DNA of 45,533 nucleotides from Muribaculaceae bacterium (GTDB taxonomy: Bacteria > Bacteroidota > Bacteroidia > Bacteroidales > Muribaculaceae). Below, piece by piece: positions 24,803 through 33,385 of this stretch. Where the stretch lies: NCBI GenBank assembly GCA_024400935.1, contig JAKSLZ010000014.1:1-45533 (forward strand). The letters are read 5' to 3'. The first letter of the stretch is position 1. Each line of letters begins with the position of its first letter. The notes beneath the pieces are model-generated. The model made no database searches and was not told the origin of the DNA. It saw nothing but the letters and a program-made list of their open reading frames with translations. The translations under genes were made by a program, and so were the position numbers.

Positions 24803-26653
24803 TTAGAAGTGCATCTGCAGGGCAATGCCACCACCTATAGTGTTGAGTTTCCTCTTGCAGGCCGCGCTGGCCGATGTGACTGCCTTGTGGTCATAGGATG
24901 TTCCCTCATACAGTGCTGAATACTTATAGGCGTTGTCGACACGGCCATATGTCAGGTCGTAGTCAAACTTAGAGTTGCTGTAGTCCACATAGACTTTGCA
25001 CCCCATGTTGCGGCGCAGCATCACCGAGAAGCTGAGACCTGTGGTGAGGACAAACGAGTTTTTGACATCGAGGTCGATGAACTCATAGGCCGACGATGTG
25101 ACTGTGCCATAGGCTTCCATCAGCTCCTTATCATCGGGATTGAGACTGACAAACTCAGCCGCATTATTTTTGCCGTTGATTAGTTCGGTGGGGAGGATTC
25201 CCTTGTGCGAATCAATATTGCAACTGCCGGCGATGCGCTGTCCCACAAGCACCTTGGCACCCAAGGCACAACGTCGCGACACCGGAAGCGAACCGTAAAC
25301 ACCCATTTGGGCCGAGAAGAGGGGCAGGTTGTCAACCGCCTGCATGAACTCGTGGCCGGGATACATCGAGTAACGGTGAACGTTGCCAGTGTTGAAGTAA
25401 GCGTTCATGTTGCCCGGAGTGTAGGCTCCTGGTGACGAATAGGGACTGGAGATGAGTTGCGAACCGTCGGGCGAGAACACATCCACCCTGTAGACGTTGA
25501 GGTTATCGGCCACAACGGGCATTGAAGCAACCTCAAGCCTACCGCCAAATCCCACATACGGGTTGATGAAATAAGCCCCCTCGGCATTGACTGTAGCAGC
25601 CGAGCCCAATTTCAAGCGGGGCAGCAGCAGGTTGTCCTTAGAGATACCGTCGGTGTGCGGCAACAAGCTATACACTTCTTCCATCACCTTGCCGTCGACG
25701 CTGAGCGACCCAAAGGGCTTGGTAGTGCCCAGACTGGCCGAGAAAAACGACGGATGCTGGCGCATGTCGCACACACCCTCAGCAGGCGTGCGCATGATGC
25801 CTTTGTCCTTAAATATCAGGTCGGCAAAGAGGTAGCCCAGGTCGGTGCTGATGATGCCTATGCCGGCACCCACCATAATATCGCTTATCCAGTGGCGGTT
25901 ATTGAGTGCACGCAACAGACCGGTGGTTGTGGCCAATGCATAGGCACCCACCGAGTACCATGGGCTGCGCGTCATGCCATACTCCTTGTGCATGATGGTG
26001 GCCGCCATGAAGGCTGTGGCCGTGTGGCCTGAGGGGAACGAACTGCGGTCAGTGCCGTCGGGGCGCAGTTCCCCGGCCGCATGCTTCACCCCACTGGCTA
26101 TGCCGGCCATCAAGGCTACTGAGAAAGCGTTGCTCACAACAAAGCGAGGCCAGTTGCTGCGTCCTTCCACACCCAGGGCCTTCATGCCCCACACCGCCGC
26201 CAGGGGGACATACTGCACATAGTCGTCCAGGCGCTTGTGCGACTGTGGTTCAAAATCAACGGCGGCACGGCGCCGGTTGTTATTGTCGGCCTTGGCAACG
26301 AGTCCCACCGCCACCATGGGCAATGCGGTGACCGAGAACTCCCTGGCCGGGGTATAGCAGCCGTAACGCGAATTGCTGCGACACACAGCATCGGCAACAT
26401 CATGCTCTTTGACAGAAAAATCCATGTTGAGCAACTTTTCAAGCATCTCATCGCTGACGACGTTCACAGTGTCGGGGCGCGACACATCACCATCCAGTAC
26501 GGGCACTGCAGCACACACGGAGGGGGAGGTATCATGCTCATGCACCAGGACCGAATCGCACATATGCTCCTGTGCACTTATTGAATCAACATGCTGGGCC
26601 GTCGCCCAAGTCCACGACAGCAGCATCATGGCTACTAATATAATCTGTTTCAT
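24803..26653 (-). CDS. PAP2-family phosphatase with C-terminal beta-rich domain
   Basis: The 616-aa product has a signal peptide (MKQIILVAMMLLSWTWATA) and a PAP2 acid-phosphatase domain with all three signatures: K190-x6-R197-P198, PSGH at 207-210, and R248-x5-H254-x3-D258. Active-site residues are complete, so it should hydrolyse a phosphate ester such as a lipid phosphate or undecaprenyl pyrophosphate in the periplasm. After about residue 300 comes a ~310-residue extension of amphipathic strands (GFGGRLEVAS, ALGAKVLVGQ, FVLTTGLSFSVML, IGGGIALQMHF) ending in Phe, like an outer membrane barrel. That topology is inference. The ATG at 26653 starts the signal peptide. A family A repeat ends 14 nt upstream, so the gene's promoter must lie in or beyond it. 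Confidence 0.85.
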   Translation of the reverse strand: MKQIILVAMMLLSWTWATAQHVDSISAQEHMCDSVLVHEHDTSPSVCAAVPVLDGDVSRPDTVNVVSDEMLEKLLNMDFSVKEHDVADAVCRSNSRYGCYTPAREFSVTALPMVAVGLVAKADNNNRRRAAVDFEPQSHKRLDDYVQYVPLAAVWGMKALGVEGRSNWPRFVVSNAFSVALMAGIASGVKHAAGELRPDGTDRSSFPSGHTATAFMAATIMHKEYGMTRSPWYSVGAYALATTTGLLRALNNRHWISDIMVGAGIGIISTDLGYLFADLIFKDKGIMRTPAEGVCDMRQHPSFFSASLGTTKPFGSLSVDGKVMEEVYSLLPHTDGISKDNLLLPRLKLGSAATVNAEGAYFINPYVGFGGRLEVASMPVVADNLNVYRVDVFSPDGSQLISSPYSSPGAYTPGNMNAYFNTGNVHRYSMYPGHEFMQAVDNLPLFSAQMGVYGSLPVSRRCALGAKVLVGQRIAGSCNIDSHKGILPTELINGKNNAAEFVSLNPDDKELMEAYGTVTSSAYEFIDLDVKNSFVLTTGLSFSVMLRRNMGCKVYVDYSNSKFDYDLTYGRVDNAYKYSALYEGTSYDHKAVTSASAACKRKLNTIGGGIALQMHF

Positions 26654-26667
26654 AGCGTTGGGTATAT

Positions 26668-26831
26668 GCAACTATACAACAATGGGAATTATCTCGCGCA
26701 GATTTTTTGCATAATCCCCGCGCGGATCTCACGGATCTCATGGACAAATCATATAATTATTTATTTTTTCAGATTAAATCCGTGAGATCTGCGAAATCTG
26801 CGCGAGACAATCCCCATTGGTGTATAGTTAC
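26668..26831 (+). mobile_element. family A repeat, copy A2
   Basis: A 164-bp element with ends GCAACTATAC (26668-26677) and GTATAGTTAC (26822-26831). The second arm pair ATCTCGCGCAGAT / ATCTGCGCGAGA lies just inside, and an inner dyad GATCTCACGGAT / ATCCGTGAGATC makes the whole unit fold back. No target duplication is seen. It begins 14 nt upstream of the PAP2 start codon. Confidence 0.75.
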
Positions 26832-26850
26832 GAACAGTTACTGGGTGTAT

Positions 26851-27054
26851 GTAACTATACAGCAATAGGACTATCTCGTGCAAATCTCGCTCTAACTGAC
26901 AGAAATTAAAAGAAATTTGAAGAAATTTTTTTACTTCGTATTCTTATTCAGACTAAAAGAACATAAAAGACACGAATTTTAATTTTAATTTCTTTAAATT
27001 TCTGTAAGTTTTAAGCCTGGTTTTGCCCATTGGAACCCATTGGTGTATAGTTAC
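26851..27054 (+). mobile_element. family A repeat, copy A3
   Basis: A 204-bp element with perfect termini GTAACTATAC / GTATAGTTAC and an inner AGAAATTAAAAGAAATT dyad. It is flanked by a 9-bp direct repeat TGGGTGTAT (26842-26850 and 27055-27063), the mark of transposition. By eye it differs from copy A6 (44845-45048) at one position. It lies 19 bp from copy A2. Confidence 0.88.
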
Positions 27055-27222
27055 TGGGTGTATAAATATTTGCAAAAGTACGTTAAATTTTTCATATATG
27101 ACACACTGGCAAGCATTTTATTTTAACACCCACATCTCGACATGCCTGATTATGGGCACTTTAGCTCGTCTTTCACACAATGGCGGCAACTGGGCGACAC
27201 AGGGCAGTTTTTCGCCTCACAA

Positions 27223-27254
27223 ATTGCGTCCCTCACAAAAATTTCGTACCTTTG
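27223..27254 (+). promoter_or_regulatory. probable promoter of the glycosyltransferase gene
   Basis: ATTG (27223-27226), 20 nt, then TACCTTTG (27247-27254) followed by CA. The ATG at 27284 is 29 nt further. This argues for the late start rather than the long frame opening at 27023. Confidence 0.65.
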
Positions 27255-27283
27255 CATTTCCAATTATAACATCTAAGACTACA

Positions 27284-28477
27284 ATGTATTTTTCTATAGA
27301 TATTCCATTTTATATATGGATAATGCTGGGCGTGGCTATGTTGCTGAGCATTATCTACATAGTGTGGCAGTGGAACAGGACCAAGACCCTGACCCGCTTT
27401 ACCCGCGAGACCGAATCGATGCGCGGCTACCTGGAAGAAATGCCCGACGTATCTATCGTTGTTGACGCAATGAACGAGACCGACCAGCTCAACCGCTTCT
27501 TGCCGCTGGTGCTCCACCAGGACTATCCCGGACGAGTTGAGGTGATCGTGGTGGTCGACAGCAATGCCGAGGCCACCAGCGACATGCTCAGCGACATGAA
27601 GGCCCACTTCCCCAACCTGCACACCACATTCGTACCCTACGGCTCACGTTCTCTCTCACGCAAGAAACTAGCCCTGATGATAGGCATCAAGGCTGCACAA
27701 TACGACATCATTCTCACCACCACTGCCGCTTGCCGTCCCACTAACGACCAGTGGCTCAAACTGATGATGCGCAACTTCGTTCCCGGTGTGGACGTGGTGC
27801 TGGGCTACTCGCACTACCGCTACCATCGCGACATGCGCATGGGTCGCCGCATGCGCATCTTTGACACTGTCACCACAGGCGTGCAGTGGCTCACTTGCGC
27901 CATCGCCGGCAAGCCCCACCGTGGCACCAGCGACAACATGGCTTATCGCAAGCAGCTATTCTACAACGTGCGCGGCTTTGCTAACAGCATGGACATGAAG
28001 TGGGGCGAGGACGACGTGTTCCTCAAGGAAATATGCAACCGCACCAACACCCGCGTGGAGATAGCCCCCGAGGCTCAGCTAAACGTCTACTATGAGTCAC
28101 TGCGACGCGCACACTCATTGCTCAAGATGCGCCGCGACTTCACCTCGCGCAAGGTGCGCCGCCTGCCTTTCATCCTGCAGGGCTTCATGAGCTCTATCTA
28201 CTGGCTGCGCTTTGCCTGTCTGGCTGCAGCCGTGGCACTCACCGCAGTGTTCAACCTCAACTCAATAGGCATCGTGGGCATCGCGGCATTCCTCGTCCTG
28301 CTACTCACATGGATCCCCTCGGCATCGCTGTTTGCCACTAACTGCAAGATACTGCAGGCTCCGCCACTGCGCGCCACCGTGCCGTTCTTCATCATGTGGC
28401 GCCCGCTGGTAAACATCTGCTATGCCATCCGCGAGAGCTTCAGCAAGAAGAGCAACCTCACTTCATTCTATGATTAA
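27284..28477 (+). CDS. membrane glycosyltransferase family 2
   Basis: The 397-aa product has an N-terminal membrane segment (YIWIMLGVAMLLSIIYIVW), a cytosolic GT2 domain and two or three C-terminal membrane segments (LRFACLAAAVALTAVF and IGIVGIAAFLVLLLTWI). The catalytic domain shows VSIVVDAMNE, YPGRVEVIVVVDSNAEATSD, SRKKLALMIGIKAA, a TTTAACRPTND stretch and GTSDNMAYRKQLFYNVRGF, with WGEDDVFLKEI as the ED motif. This layout is that of processive or polyprenol-dependent GT2 enzymes. The open frame runs back to 27023 across repeat A3; the ATG at 27284 follows a good promoter and opens the first membrane helix. Its stop overlaps the acyltransferase start. Confidence 0.88.
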   Translation: MYFSIDIPFYIWIMLGVAMLLSIIYIVWQWNRTKTLTRFTRETESMRGYLEEMPDVSIVVDAMNETDQLNRFLPLVLHQDYPGRVEVIVVVDSNAEATSDMLSDMKAHFPNLHTTFVPYGSRSLSRKKLALMIGIKAAQYDIILTTTAACRPTNDQWLKLMMRNFVPGVDVVLGYSHYRYHRDMRMGRRMRIFDTVTTGVQWLTCAIAGKPHRGTSDNMAYRKQLFYNVRGFANSMDMKWGEDDVFLKEICNRTNTRVEIAPEAQLNVYYESLRRAHSLLKMRRDFTSRKVRRLPFILQGFMSSIYWLRFACLAAAVALTAVFNLNSIGIVGIAAFLVLLLTWIPSASLFATNCKILQAPPLRATVPFFIMWRPLVNICYAIRESFSKKSNLTSFYD

Positions 28478-29483
28478 AACCCTGTCGTCGTGGCGCGGAC
28501 TGCTGGTAGTGCTGATAGTGATCTATCACACACCTGTGGCAGCCCTCACCGAGACCGCACACTTGGCGGTGTCGCTGTTCATCGTCATGAGCGGTGCCAT
28601 GCTGGCAATGCGTCACCCTCGGGTGGAATGCACGTGGCGGCAATGGATGTGGCCACGCACGCGACGCATCTACCTGGTGCACTGGCTGGTGCTGGCACTG
28701 CTAGTGCTGTTGCAGTGGCCCATGGGCGACTTCAAGGCCGACTGGACGCTGGCGGCCAATGCCCTGCTCATTCACCCCTACGTGCCCGTGCGCGACACAT
28801 TCCTCTCTTATAATAAACCCACTTGGTTCCTAAGTTCGCTGTTGCTGTGCTATGCCTGCTACCCGGTGCTCAGCACCGCTATGTCACGCCTGCGCTTGCG
28901 CAACAAGTGGATGGTAGCCGCCGCAATGCTCGCACTGCACTGTTGCGTGATGGCCCTGGTGAGTCAATCCACCCGCGACTGGCTGGTCAACATGCCGCTT
29001 ACCCGCCTGGGCGAGTTCATCTGGGGCATGGCATTGGGAGCATCGCTACCCACCATCGAGGAGGGCTGCGGCACATGGATGCGCCGTCATGCCACACTCG
29101 TTGAGATAGCCGTGATGGCTGTGATTGCCGCCATAGTGATAGCTGTGGGCCGCATGCCGTGGCTCGACTGGTGCGAGGACATGGCAGTGTGGTGGATACC
29201 ATCGGCAATGATCATAGCCGTGTGCGTCATTCTCAACGGCAACGAGGGCCTCGTGGGTCGTCTCATGACCACACGCCCCATGACATGGCTGGGCAGCATG
29301 AGCCTCGAAGTTTTCATGCTCTCTGCAGCCGTCACTTACTTCTACAGCCATTACCTCGCCGGCCTCGCCGGCCACTGGGGCCACACCGAGTTCTACGACA
29401 TCAGCTGGCCCCTCACCCTGCCACTCACCCTACTGGCAGCCCCCATCCTCCATTATCTCATTAAAACAATCATAAAGAAATGA
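28470..29483 (+). CDS. acyltransferase 3 family membrane protein
   Basis: The 337-aa protein has about ten hydrophobic helices and the acyltransferase-3 (OafA/PF01757) N-terminal pattern: SSWRGLLVVLIVIYHTPVA with the conserved His of the YH motif, LFIVMSGAML, and R-R-x2-R-IYLVHW. Members move acetyl or other acyl groups onto extracellular sugars. The start ATG at 28470 lies inside the last codons of the glycosyltransferase gene, so the two are translationally coupled. The pair probably makes and then acylates one glycan or glycolipid. The gap from 29484 to 29701 has no ORF and no clear terminator. Confidence 0.88.
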   Translation: MIKTLSSWRGLLVVLIVIYHTPVAALTETAHLAVSLFIVMSGAMLAMRHPRVECTWRQWMWPRTRRIYLVHWLVLALLVLLQWPMGDFKADWTLAANALLIHPYVPVRDTFLSYNKPTWFLSSLLLCYACYPVLSTAMSRLRLRNKWMVAAAMLALHCCVMALVSQSTRDWLVNMPLTRLGEFIWGMALGASLPTIEEGCGTWMRRHATLVEIAVMAVIAAIVIAVGRMPWLDWCEDMAVWWIPSAMIIAVCVILNGNEGLVGRLMTTRPMTWLGSMSLEVFMLSAAVTYFYSHYLAGLAGHWGHTEFYDISWPLTLPLTLLAAPILHYLIKTIIKK

Positions 29484-29701
29484 ACGCAGATTACACGTTT
29501 ACCACACCCCGCACCCGAGCCGCCTCTCAGGAACATCCTCTCTAATCCCGGAAGAAGAAATAACGGCTCTAGAAAAATGGCAAAAAATAATTTGTTTTTC
29601 AAAAAAGAGAAAGAAAATATATTGCATATTACATAATTTTTCAGCAACTTTGCAAAACGCAAATTCACATATATTAATTTTTATAACTCACATTAACTAT
29701 T

Positions 29702-30586
29702 ATGAAAAGACTTTGTATCATCCTCACGATTGCCCTCCTGTACAGCGCAAGCAGCGCAACCGCACAGCGTCGCAACTCATCATCACGCAAAGCAACCACA
29801 ACAACCACAACCTCGGCAAAACTTCCCAAAGACGCCGATCTGGTGCGCCGCGCCCAAGCCGAAGAACCTCGCGCAATGGCCAAGATGGCCGAATGTTATC
29901 TCGAGGGAAGCAACGGTGTCAAGAGAGACGAAAGAGAAGGCTTCGAATGGGCTCAGAAAGCAGCCGAACAAGACGACGGTGTGGGACTGTACCTCTTGGC
30001 ACTGTGCTACTACAGCGGATTTGGAGTTGACGAAGATTACAACAGCGCTTACAACCTGTTCGGTGAAGCTGTATACACACTGATGCGCGAAGCCCAAACC
30101 GGCGATGTCACGGCGCAATACTACCTTGCATGTTGCTACGACTACGGTTTTGGCACACAGCCCGATAGTTATGAAGCTGCCAAGTGGTACAAGCTCGCGG
30201 CCGAGCAAGGTGACGCTTTTGCACAATGCAACCTTGGCATATGCTATGAAGAAGGCAATGGCGTGAGACAAGACTACGCCGAGGCCGTGAAGTGGTACAA
30301 GCTTGCGGCACAGCAAGGCGACTCTGCCGCACAACGCAAACTGGGTTATTGCTATGACCAAGGATATGGCGTGAACCCAAACATCAATGAGGCCGTCAAG
30401 TGGTACAAACTCGCCGCAGAGCAAGGCGATGCCCGTGCACAATGCTTGCTCGGATGGTGCTATGAAAAAGGACGCGGCGTGGCCCAAAACAAAAACACAG
30501 CCATCAGCTGGTACAAGAAGTCGGCGGCACAAGGCGACGAAACAGCCCAGCAAAACTTAAGAAACCACGGCATCTACAAATGGTGA
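29702..30586 (+). CDS. secreted Sel1-like repeat protein
   Basis: The 294-aa product has a signal peptide (MKRLCIILTIALLYSASSATA) and a Ser/Thr-rich spacer (about 24-42). It is followed by about six Sel1-like repeats of 36 residues, with pattern AxxWYKLAAEQGDxxAQxxLGxCYExGxGV. The last three repeats are near-perfect; the first is degenerate, and one near the middle has an expanded loop (EAVYTLMREAQTG). Sel1 repeats form a right-handed alpha solenoid used for protein-protein contact, here in the periplasm or at the surface. The partner is unknown. It is a single gene with a strong downstream stem-loop. Confidence 0.93.
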   Translation: MKRLCIILTIALLYSASSATAQRRNSSSRKATTTTTTSAKLPKDADLVRRAQAEEPRAMAKMAECYLEGSNGVKRDEREGFEWAQKAAEQDDGVGLYLLALCYYSGFGVDEDYNSAYNLFGEAVYTLMREAQTGDVTAQYYLACCYDYGFGTQPDSYEAAKWYKLAAEQGDAFAQCNLGICYEEGNGVRQDYAEAVKWYKLAAQQGDSAAQRKLGYCYDQGYGVNPNINEAVKWYKLAAEQGDARAQCLLGWCYEKGRGVAQNKNTAISWYKKSAAQGDETAQQNLRNHGIYKW

Positions 30587-30608
30587 TATACTGAAATCAC
30601 CACCACGC

Positions 30609-30663
30609 AACTATTCCCGCACAAAGGCAAGCAATACACATCTGCTTTTGTGCGGGAATAGTT
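30609..30663. terminator. 21-bp stem-loop between convergent genes
   Basis: The left arm 30609-30629 pairs with 30643-30663 (21 bp, one G-U) around a 13-nt loop. It lies 22 nt after the Sel1-repeat gene stop and faces the convergent gene ending at 30825. No T-run follows, so it may be an RNA-stabilising hairpin more than an intrinsic terminator. Confidence 0.7.
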
Positions 30664-30824
30664 ATATATATCTATGCAGTGCCTCCTCACACTAAAGCCA
30701 ATATCCTCTAGCCGTTAACCCCATCACATCACGAACCACATAAAAAAAGGATGAACCATGCGGCCCACCCTTCTCTATATCAGATGCCTGCAACAGCCCA
30801 AAGCCATGCAGTGTTAAATGTCAT

Positions 30825-31325
30825 TTAAAAATACACGATTACTCTTGTCTCTTTCTCCTTGCCGTCAGTCCTTAAAATCCAGTTACCGTGGCTATCATAC
30901 TCTAAATACCTATAAGAGTGGCGCATAAAATTTTCATCAAAGTACCCTGTTCGCTTTCCGTTACCGTCATAGGTGTATCTATACATATTTTCTTCTCCCT
31001 GACAAGAAAAATGTTCACTTACAACCTGCATGTCATTCCAAGACCATACGGTATGGTCGTTAAATGTACTTGTGATACGCCCTTTACCATCTCTTACATA
31101 GTACTCTCTAGCGTCCTGACCAGCGAATGACAAAAGTCGGCCGTTCCTGTTAAAAACATAATCAAAATTCCAACTATCATTAGATGTCTCACAGTAAACC
31201 GTCACTTTCTTCACTTTTCCCAGGAGATCACAAAATGCATAGTCATAAGTCAGATAATTAGTTGCCTGGCCGAAGGCAAATACTGCCGACAGCAGGAAAA
31301 CGAAAGATATAATACTCTTCTTCAT
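30825..31325 (-). CDS. secreted YD-repeat-like protein
   Basis: The 166-aa product has a signal peptide (MKKSIISFVFLLSAVFAFG) and a beta-rich mature part of short Y/D/N/G-rich strands: FDYVFNRNGRLLSFAG, YYVRDGKGRITSTF, YRYTYDGNGKRTGYFDE and YLEYDSHGNWILRTDG. These resemble RHS/YD-type repeats, which curl into a shell in toxins, but four units are too few for that. Similar small proteins are common in Bacteroidetes and of unknown function. The longest frame extends upstream to 31430; the ATG at 31325 begins the signal peptide and lies 33 nt after a good -7 box. It is AT-richer than most of the window. Confidence 0.8.
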   Translation of the reverse strand: MKKSIISFVFLLSAVFAFGQATNYLTYDYAFCDLLGKVKKVTVYCETSNDSWNFDYVFNRNGRLLSFAGQDAREYYVRDGKGRITSTFNDHTVWSWNDMQVVSEHFSCQGEENMYRYTYDGNGKRTGYFDENFMRHSYRYLEYDSHGNWILRTDGKEKETRVIVYF

Positions 31326-31357
31326 TGTTGATATTATTTTATTATGGTTACCAAGTA

Positions 31358-31388
31358 CAAAGGTACACAAATTTCCACTAACAACAAC
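31358..31388 (-). promoter_or_regulatory. promoter of the YD-repeat-like gene
   Basis: On the minus strand GTTG (31388-31385), 19 nt, then TACCTTTG (31365-31358). The -7 box is a full match and the -33 box matches 3 of 4. Confidence 0.6.
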
Positions 31389-31456
31389 CTTCACGCCAAG
31401 AAAAATGAGTTTCCCCGCACTTCCTCGCACTCTATTGAAGAAACACTATTGAAGAA

Positions 31457-31631
31457 GTAACTATTCAGCAATGGTAATATCTCGCGCAGAACTCGCGAAA
31501 TAACTGGAAGAAATTTATCAAAATCAGAAGAAATTATTTCACCACCTAATATTATGCAAATACATTATCCCGCTTTTATCTGCGTTGTCTGCGAGTTCTG
31601 CGCGAGATTATCCCCATTGGTGTATAGTTAC
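31457..31631 (+). mobile_element. family A repeat, copy A4
   Basis: A 175-bp element with ends GTAACTATTC and CATTGGTGTATAGTTAC, and the same TATCTCGCGCAGA / TCTGCGCGAGA inner arms as copy A2. It is flanked by an 8-bp direct repeat TTGAAGAA (31449-31456 and 31632-31639). It lies in a 579-nt gap (31326-31904) between divergent genes with no other gene in it. Confidence 0.8.
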
Positions 31632-31833
31632 TTGAAGAAAGAAACCCTTCATCAGCTTTACACCACCCCACGCCTCCCTAAAAAACGGAAAAAGTGGGAT
31701 TTTTACCCCAATTTTGACAGAAAAAGTGGAGAATACATGGCAATGACGTGATTTTGCCACCGCTCGACATTCCACATATATAGGTAAACGGGGTTAAACA
31801 AAAACTTGTCGACGACAAACAGATGGATAAAAA

Positions 31834-31865
31834 TTTGGTAGAAATCAATAAGTTTTATACCTTTG
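31834..31865 (+). promoter_or_regulatory. consensus promoter of the DUF234-type ATPase
   Basis: TTTG (31834-31837), exactly 20 nt, TACCTTTG (31858-31865), a full match to the Bacteroidetes consensus, 39 nt before the ATG. Confidence 0.8.
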
Positions 31866-31904
31866 CATGAAATTTAATTTTTTGTAATTTACAAATTTGT
31901 AAAA

Positions 31905-33215
31905 ATGAAATTCTACGACAGAGAAATCGAAATGCGAGAGCTACAGCGGCTAGATGACCTTGCTTCGAAGGTTGCCCAATTCACTGTGCTCATGGGTCGC
32001 CGTCGAACAGGCAAGACAACCCTCATGATTAAGGCAATGGAGGGACGCAGGTTCGTATATTTCTTTATCGGAAAGAAGGCCGAAGCCCTACAATGCCGAG
32101 ACTTCCAGAAAACTGCCGAGGAGGTGTTGGGCATACACATTCATGGCCAAATCACCACGTTCAGTTCTTTACTAGAGGAATTGATGATTTACAGCAAAAC
32201 ACAGAAAACAACTGTAATAATTGACGAATTTCAACGACTTGCCGAGATTGACGAAAGCATCATAGGCAGTATCCAGAAAGTGTGGGATGCACACCATGCC
32301 GATGCAAAGATGCATCTAATTGCGTGCGGTAGCATTTATTCGATGATGAAGAAGATATTTGAAGACCGCAAGGAGCCCCTCTTCGGCCGAAAAACCGCAC
32401 GCATTGACTTGAAACCCTTTTCCACTCAAGTGTTAAAGCAGATTATCCAAGACCACAATCCCTATTTTGTCCCAGATGATTTGCTGATGCTTTATGCAAT
32501 CACAGGCGGTGTGGCAAAATATGTGGCACAGTTGATGGACGAAGGATGCAAAACTGCTGGCGACATGATTAATGCAGTGTGTCGTCCGTCAAGCATTTTT
32601 ATGGATGAAGGCACAGAACTGCTGGTAGGAGAGTTTGGACGCAAGTATCAAGTTTATTACAGCATCCTGCAGCTTATTGCCAGCGGCAAGACGAGTCAAC
32701 CCGAAATAGATAGCATTATTGAAAAAAATACCGGGCGATACATTGACACGCTAGAACGAGAATATTCGCTCATCCAGAAACGTCGTCCCATGTGGGCAAA
32801 ACCTGCTAGCCAAGGAGTCAAATTTTATATCAACGATTGTTTCCTTATGTTCTGGTTTCGCTTCATTGAGAGCAACAGGGCAATGGTGGAGCTAGGCAAG
32901 TATGACTTGCTGCGCGACATCATCTTGGAGGAATATCCTCAATATAGCGGCATGATTCTTGAAAAGTATTTTAGACAGAAATATGGGGAACAAGAGCGTG
33001 TTACCGAAGTGTCGCACTGGTGGGATAGCCTGGGAGACAACGAGATAGACCTGATTGCTATTCAAAAACTCGACCGACGTGCCACGGTTGCCGAAGTGAA
33101 ACGCAATCCGCACAAGTACAATCCGCATTCATTAGAAAAGAAGTTTGAATGCATCAAAAAACATTTGCAAGGATACGAGGTATCATTGATAGGATTATCT
33201 CTCAAGGACATGTAA
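31905..33215 (+). CDS. AAA ATPase with C-terminal DUF234 nuclease-like domain
   Basis: The 436-aa protein fits the archaeal-ATPase/DUF234 group common in Bacteroidales. The N-terminal half has MKFYDREIEM, Walker A GRRRTGKTT (31-39), Walker B VIIDEFQ (about 104-110) and a sensor-like LIACGSIYSMM. A winged-helix-like middle follows (ITGGVAKYVAQL, then YYSILQLIASGKTSQPEI). The C-terminal part carries a PD-(D/E)XK-like core, NEIDLIAIQKLDRRATVAEVKRN, with the D and ExK residues in place. These proteins have been tied to mobile elements and toxin-like systems, but no biological role is established. It is a single gene with a consensus promoter. Its GC looks lower than that of the T9SS genes that follow, consistent with transfer. 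Confidence 0.9.
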   Translation: MKFYDREIEMRELQRLDDLASKVAQFTVLMGRRRTGKTTLMIKAMEGRRFVYFFIGKKAEALQCRDFQKTAEEVLGIHIHGQITTFSSLLEELMIYSKTQKTTVIIDEFQRLAEIDESIIGSIQKVWDAHHADAKMHLIACGSIYSMMKKIFEDRKEPLFGRKTARIDLKPFSTQVLKQIIQDHNPYFVPDDLLMLYAITGGVAKYVAQLMDEGCKTAGDMINAVCRPSSIFMDEGTELLVGEFGRKYQVYYSILQLIASGKTSQPEIDSIIEKNTGRYIDTLEREYSLIQKRRPMWAKPASQGVKFYINDCFLMFWFRFIESNRAMVELGKYDLLRDIILEEYPQYSGMILEKYFRQKYGEQERVTEVSHWWDSLGDNEIDLIAIQKLDRRATVAEVKRNPHKYNPHSLEKKFECIKKHLQGYEVSLIGLSLKDM

Positions 33216-33257
33216 TTCACAATTAAGTGGAAAAATAATACGGTTGCCCACCTACAG

Positions 33258-33265
33258 TAACTTTG
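33258..33265 (+). promoter_or_regulatory. -7 element before the truncated gene
   Basis: TAACTTTG followed by CA, 78 nt before the truncated ATG at 33344. The -33 box is weak. Confidence 0.4.
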
Positions 33266-33343
33266 CAAACAACAAACATCTACACATCACATACATATTA
33301 ATTAATATAATCCACTTCAACATATAGAACCCACACTACTGTA

Positions 33344-33385
33344 ATGAAAAAACTCACCACCATACTCGCGGCTGCCCTATCATGA
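33344..33385 (+). pseudogene. truncated secreted-protein gene (signal peptide only)
   Basis: ATG at 33344 opens MKKLTTILAAALS and then a stop. The sequence is a plausible start of an exported protein (two Lys, then a hydrophobic core), cut off before a cleavage site. With a -7 box upstream, the simplest reading is a decayed secreted-protein gene. No downstream homologous body can be recognised. Confidence 0.45.
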
